Shown: piece by piece, positions 6,520-8,171 of the stretch
Position numbering within the stretch: the stretch's first letter is position 1
Layout: each line of letters begins with the position of its first letter
Assembly (NCBI RefSeq): GCF_938031315.1
Contig: NZ_CALHHT010000139.1
Coordinates: 1 to 8,171, forward strand
Origin: an uncultured Campylobacter sp.
GTDB lineage: Bacteria; Campylobacterota; Campylobacteria; Campylobacterales; Campylobacteraceae
Direction of reading: 5' to 3'
Length of the DNA: 8,171 nt
Notes under the pieces: generated by a model
The model's database searches: none
Told to the model about the DNA's origin: nothing
What the model saw: the letters and a program-made list of their open reading frames with translations, nothing else
Translations under genes and position numbers: made by a program

Positions 6520-7413
6520 TCAAAAAAAGGCCTCCAGCCGCTCGCCCCCGTCTAGAAGGATCTCGCTTACGATCCGCCCGACGCTTGGCAAAAAGCGCCA
6601 AACGCCGTTTTCGCTCTGCAAAAACAGCGACCTTTCGTCCGCGTTAAGGCGCATTTGCTTAAATTTAACTCCCGTATCCCACTCTTTCTGCGCTCCGTCC
6701 GCACCGAGCATTAAAATTTTACTAGATAAAATCATCCGCACACCCTCGCCGTGCCCGTCGCAAATTTTAGCGGGGACGTAAATTGCGGGGTGAAAGTACC
6801 AATTTCCCGCATTATCAAGCTGCGCGGCATCAAAGGTGCCGACCTCAAAGAGTACCTCGACCCTACCTTTTGCGACGTCGTATCGCTGCACGCAGCCCCG
6901 CACCGGCGATGCGATGAGATAGCGCTCACCGCTGCCGCGCAGTAGCAGGCGACAGCCCTCATCCTTCAGCCGCTTTTTGCTCACGCCGCCCTGCGCGTAG
7001 TTAAAGGCCGCAACGCTGCCGCCCGAGCGGTTTAGCAAAACAAGCGTGTCCTGCTCGTTCCCCGCGACGAAGCCCTAGTACTTAGGCACGCCTTTTTCGT
7101 ATTTTTCATCTATCTGTAGCGAGCTCCTATGCAGGCGGTAAATTTTGTTATCGGTCACGGCGAAAATGTGCTGCGCGTCTGCGCTAAAATGCATGCAGCG
7201 TACGGCGTTTCGAACCAGCGCGCTAGCAGTTTCCTCGCCCGCAGCAAGGCTCATGCGGCGCAGGTGCATAGAGGCGTAAGAGCTGCCCCAACCGTCCGCG
7301 ACATAAAATACGTCCGCGCAGAACGGATCCTGCGTAGGCGCGATACCGCCGAATATGCCGTTTTCAAGTCGCTTCCGCCATAAAATTTCGGTCCTGAGTT
7401 TTAGCCGTGCCAT
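6520..7413 (-). pseudogene. Probable beta-propeller protein interrupted by an in-frame amber codon
   Basis: On the minus strand, a frame of 297 codon positions runs from ATG at 7413 to TGA at 6520, broken once by TAG at 7077-7075 (codon 113). Frame, composition and style are continuous on both sides: ...EKGVPKY-stop-GFVAGNEQDT... so a point nonsense change is the simplest cause. I prefer ATG 7413 (MARLKLRTEILW) because AAAGGAG lies just upstream (plus-strand 7418-7424), over the GTG at 7434. Repeated short strands ending in W/F/Y and segments such as CMHFSADAQHIFAVTDNKIY, QLDNAGNWYFHPA and RLNADERSLFLQSENGVW resemble WD40/YVTN-type propeller blades. I do not recognise the family, and there is no signal peptide, so no function is given. 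It could still yield a 112-residue fragment, or a second piece by restart at the TTG at 7038, which has no good ribosome site. Convergent with the Mop gene, divergent from bcp. Confidence 0.72.
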
Positions 7414-7494
7414 TTTTCTCCTTTGCGCGCGCACCGGGCGTAAATTTTATAAATTTACTCGCCGCGGGCGGGTTTTAAATTTAGCTCGCGCAAA

Positions 7495-7500
7495 ATTATA
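7495..7500 (-). promoter_or_regulatory. -10 box (perfect TATAAT) for the interrupted minus-strand gene
   Basis: Read on the minus strand, 7500-7495 is TATAAT, the exact sigma-70 consensus, 81 bases before the ATG at 7413. Transcription would start near 7488 with a leader of about 75 bases. Its survival, with the AAAGGAG site, suggests the gene was lost recently or is still transcribed. Confidence 0.5.
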
Positions 7501-7660
7501 TCACGAGCCGCTAAATTTAAGCCTCTTCGTGCGGTTCGTTTCGCGCATAGCTGCCGCGCGGGGCAAAATTTCATCCAAGCGAGGATAAATTTATGAAAAA
7601 AGATTAAAATTTAGCCGCGATTTGGGCGACGAGCCCGAAAATTTCAAAAAAGGACACGAT

Positions 7661-8171
7661 ATGCAGAGAAAAACACAGATCGAAGACGAGTTCAGCACAG
7701 AGGATCGCGAGCGCAAAATCACGCTGCAAGCGGGAGATGCGGCGCCCGAGTTTAGCTTACAAAACGCCGACGGAGCGAGCGTCGCGCTAAAGGACTTCGC
7801 GGGGAAAAAGGTCGCACTGTATTTTTACCCCAAGGACAACACCCCCGGCTGCACGACCGAAGCGTGCGAATTTAGCGCCGCGTACGATGATTTTATCGCC
7901 GCAGACTGCGTGATCGTCGGCATCAGCCCCGACAGCGCAAAATCCCACGCGGGCTTCATCGCCAAGCAGAGCCTAAAACACATCCTGCTGAGCGATCCGC
8001 AGCACGAAGTAGCCAAGCTATACGGCGCGTGGCAGGTGCGCAAAAACTACGGGCGCGAGTATCTGGGCATCGTGCGCTCGACCTTTTTGATCAGCAAGGA
8101 CGGCAAAATTTTAAAGGTCTATAAAAGCGTCAAGGCGAAAGATCACGCGGCAAAGGTGCTCGCGGATCTGC
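7661..8171 (+). CDS. bcp: Bcp/PrxQ-type thioredoxin-dependent peroxiredoxin, cut at window end
   Basis: The frame runs from ATG 7661 off the right edge, giving 170 visible residues; only a few at the C-terminus should be missing. It reduces hydrogen peroxide and organic hydroperoxides in the cytosol, recycled by thioredoxin. Motifs: AGDAAPEFSLQNADG (24-38), VALYFYPKDN (51-60), then TPGCTTEACEF (61-71), where C64 is the peroxidatic cysteine and C69, five residues on, the resolving one, the PrxQ/Bcp spacing (Cys45/Cys50 in E. coli). Then GISPDS (87-92), LLSDPQHEVAKLYGAW (109-124) and YLGIVRSTFLISKDGKI (134-150), with R139 the conserved active-site arginine. A charged extension of about 18 residues precedes the domain compared with E. 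coli Bcp. The ATG is supported by AAAGGA at 7649-7654, and no other start codon occurs before the domain. Confidence 0.95.
   Translation, partial: MQRKTQIEDEFSTEDRERKITLQAGDAAPEFSLQNADGASVALKDFAGKKVALYFYPKDNTPGCTTEACEFSAAYDDFIAADCVIVGISPDSAKSHAGFIAKQSLKHILLSDPQHEVAKLYGAWQVRKNYGREYLGIVRSTFLISKDGKILKVYKSVKAKDHAAKVLADL

Noticed and set aside
7129..7588. Two plus-strand frames (7129-7383 and 7355-7588)
   Set aside because: The first is antisense to the interrupted propeller gene; the second overlaps that gene's start and promoter. Neither has a ribosome site or a protein-like composition.
7581..7607. Minimal reading frame ATG AAA AAA GAT TAA with GAGGA upstream, in the bcp leader
   Set aside because: Four codons (MKKD) in an A-rich stretch are easily produced by chance, and no attenuation structure links it to bcp.
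1..8171. CRISPR array, tRNA/rRNA, transposase or phage genes
   Set aside because: No regularly spaced repeats, cloverleaf-like sequence, transposase motifs or IS-type inverted ends were seen on either strand.

Overview
The window looks like chromosomal DNA from a campylobacter with fairly high GC content (Campylobacterota, formerly Epsilonproteobacteria). The clues are the many AAATTT/TAAATTT words inside and between genes, TATAAT-like -10 boxes without a clear -35, AAGGAG ribosome sites followed by A-rich spacers, and the dapB/purF pairing, which I recall as adjacent in Campylobacter jejuni. The species cannot be fixed from sequence alone. No tRNA, rRNA, CRISPR array, IS element or phage gene was found.

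Layout. (1) 2-2191 (+): 3' part of a large AsmA-like/DUF748 envelope protein whose C-terminus looks like a degenerate OmpA-type module. (2) 2242-5434 (+): a compact run, probably one transcript, with gaps of 29, -8, 11 and 20 bases: dapB (lysine/peptidoglycan precursor synthesis), an MntA-type nucleotidyltransferase antitoxin, a HepT-type HEPN toxin, purF (first committed step of purine synthesis) and a yeaO/DUF488 gene. A hairpin follows. The toxin-antitoxin pair is less GC-rich than its neighbours and sits exactly between dapB and purF. (3) 5435-5728: AT-rich non-coding stretch ending in a promoter. (4) 5729-6154 (+): a two-domain Mop/TOBE protein, probably binding molybdate or tungstate, followed by a hairpin terminator. 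(5) 6155-6519: no convincing gene. (6) 6520-7413 (-): a probable beta-propeller protein interrupted by one in-frame amber codon, with intact promoter and ribosome site. (7) 7661-8171 (+): a Bcp-type peroxiredoxin cut by the window end, divergent from (6).

Most of the window is housekeeping: envelope biogenesis, lysine and purine synthesis, peroxide defence and metal-oxyanion handling. The accessory element is the HEPN/MNT module, which lies inside a biosynthetic operon and would be co-transcribed with essential genes. I did not find a wholly undescribed system. The best leads are the position of this module, the OmpA-like tail on the AsmA-like protein, and the amber-interrupted gene with a second anomaly (a 7-T run) at its 3' end.
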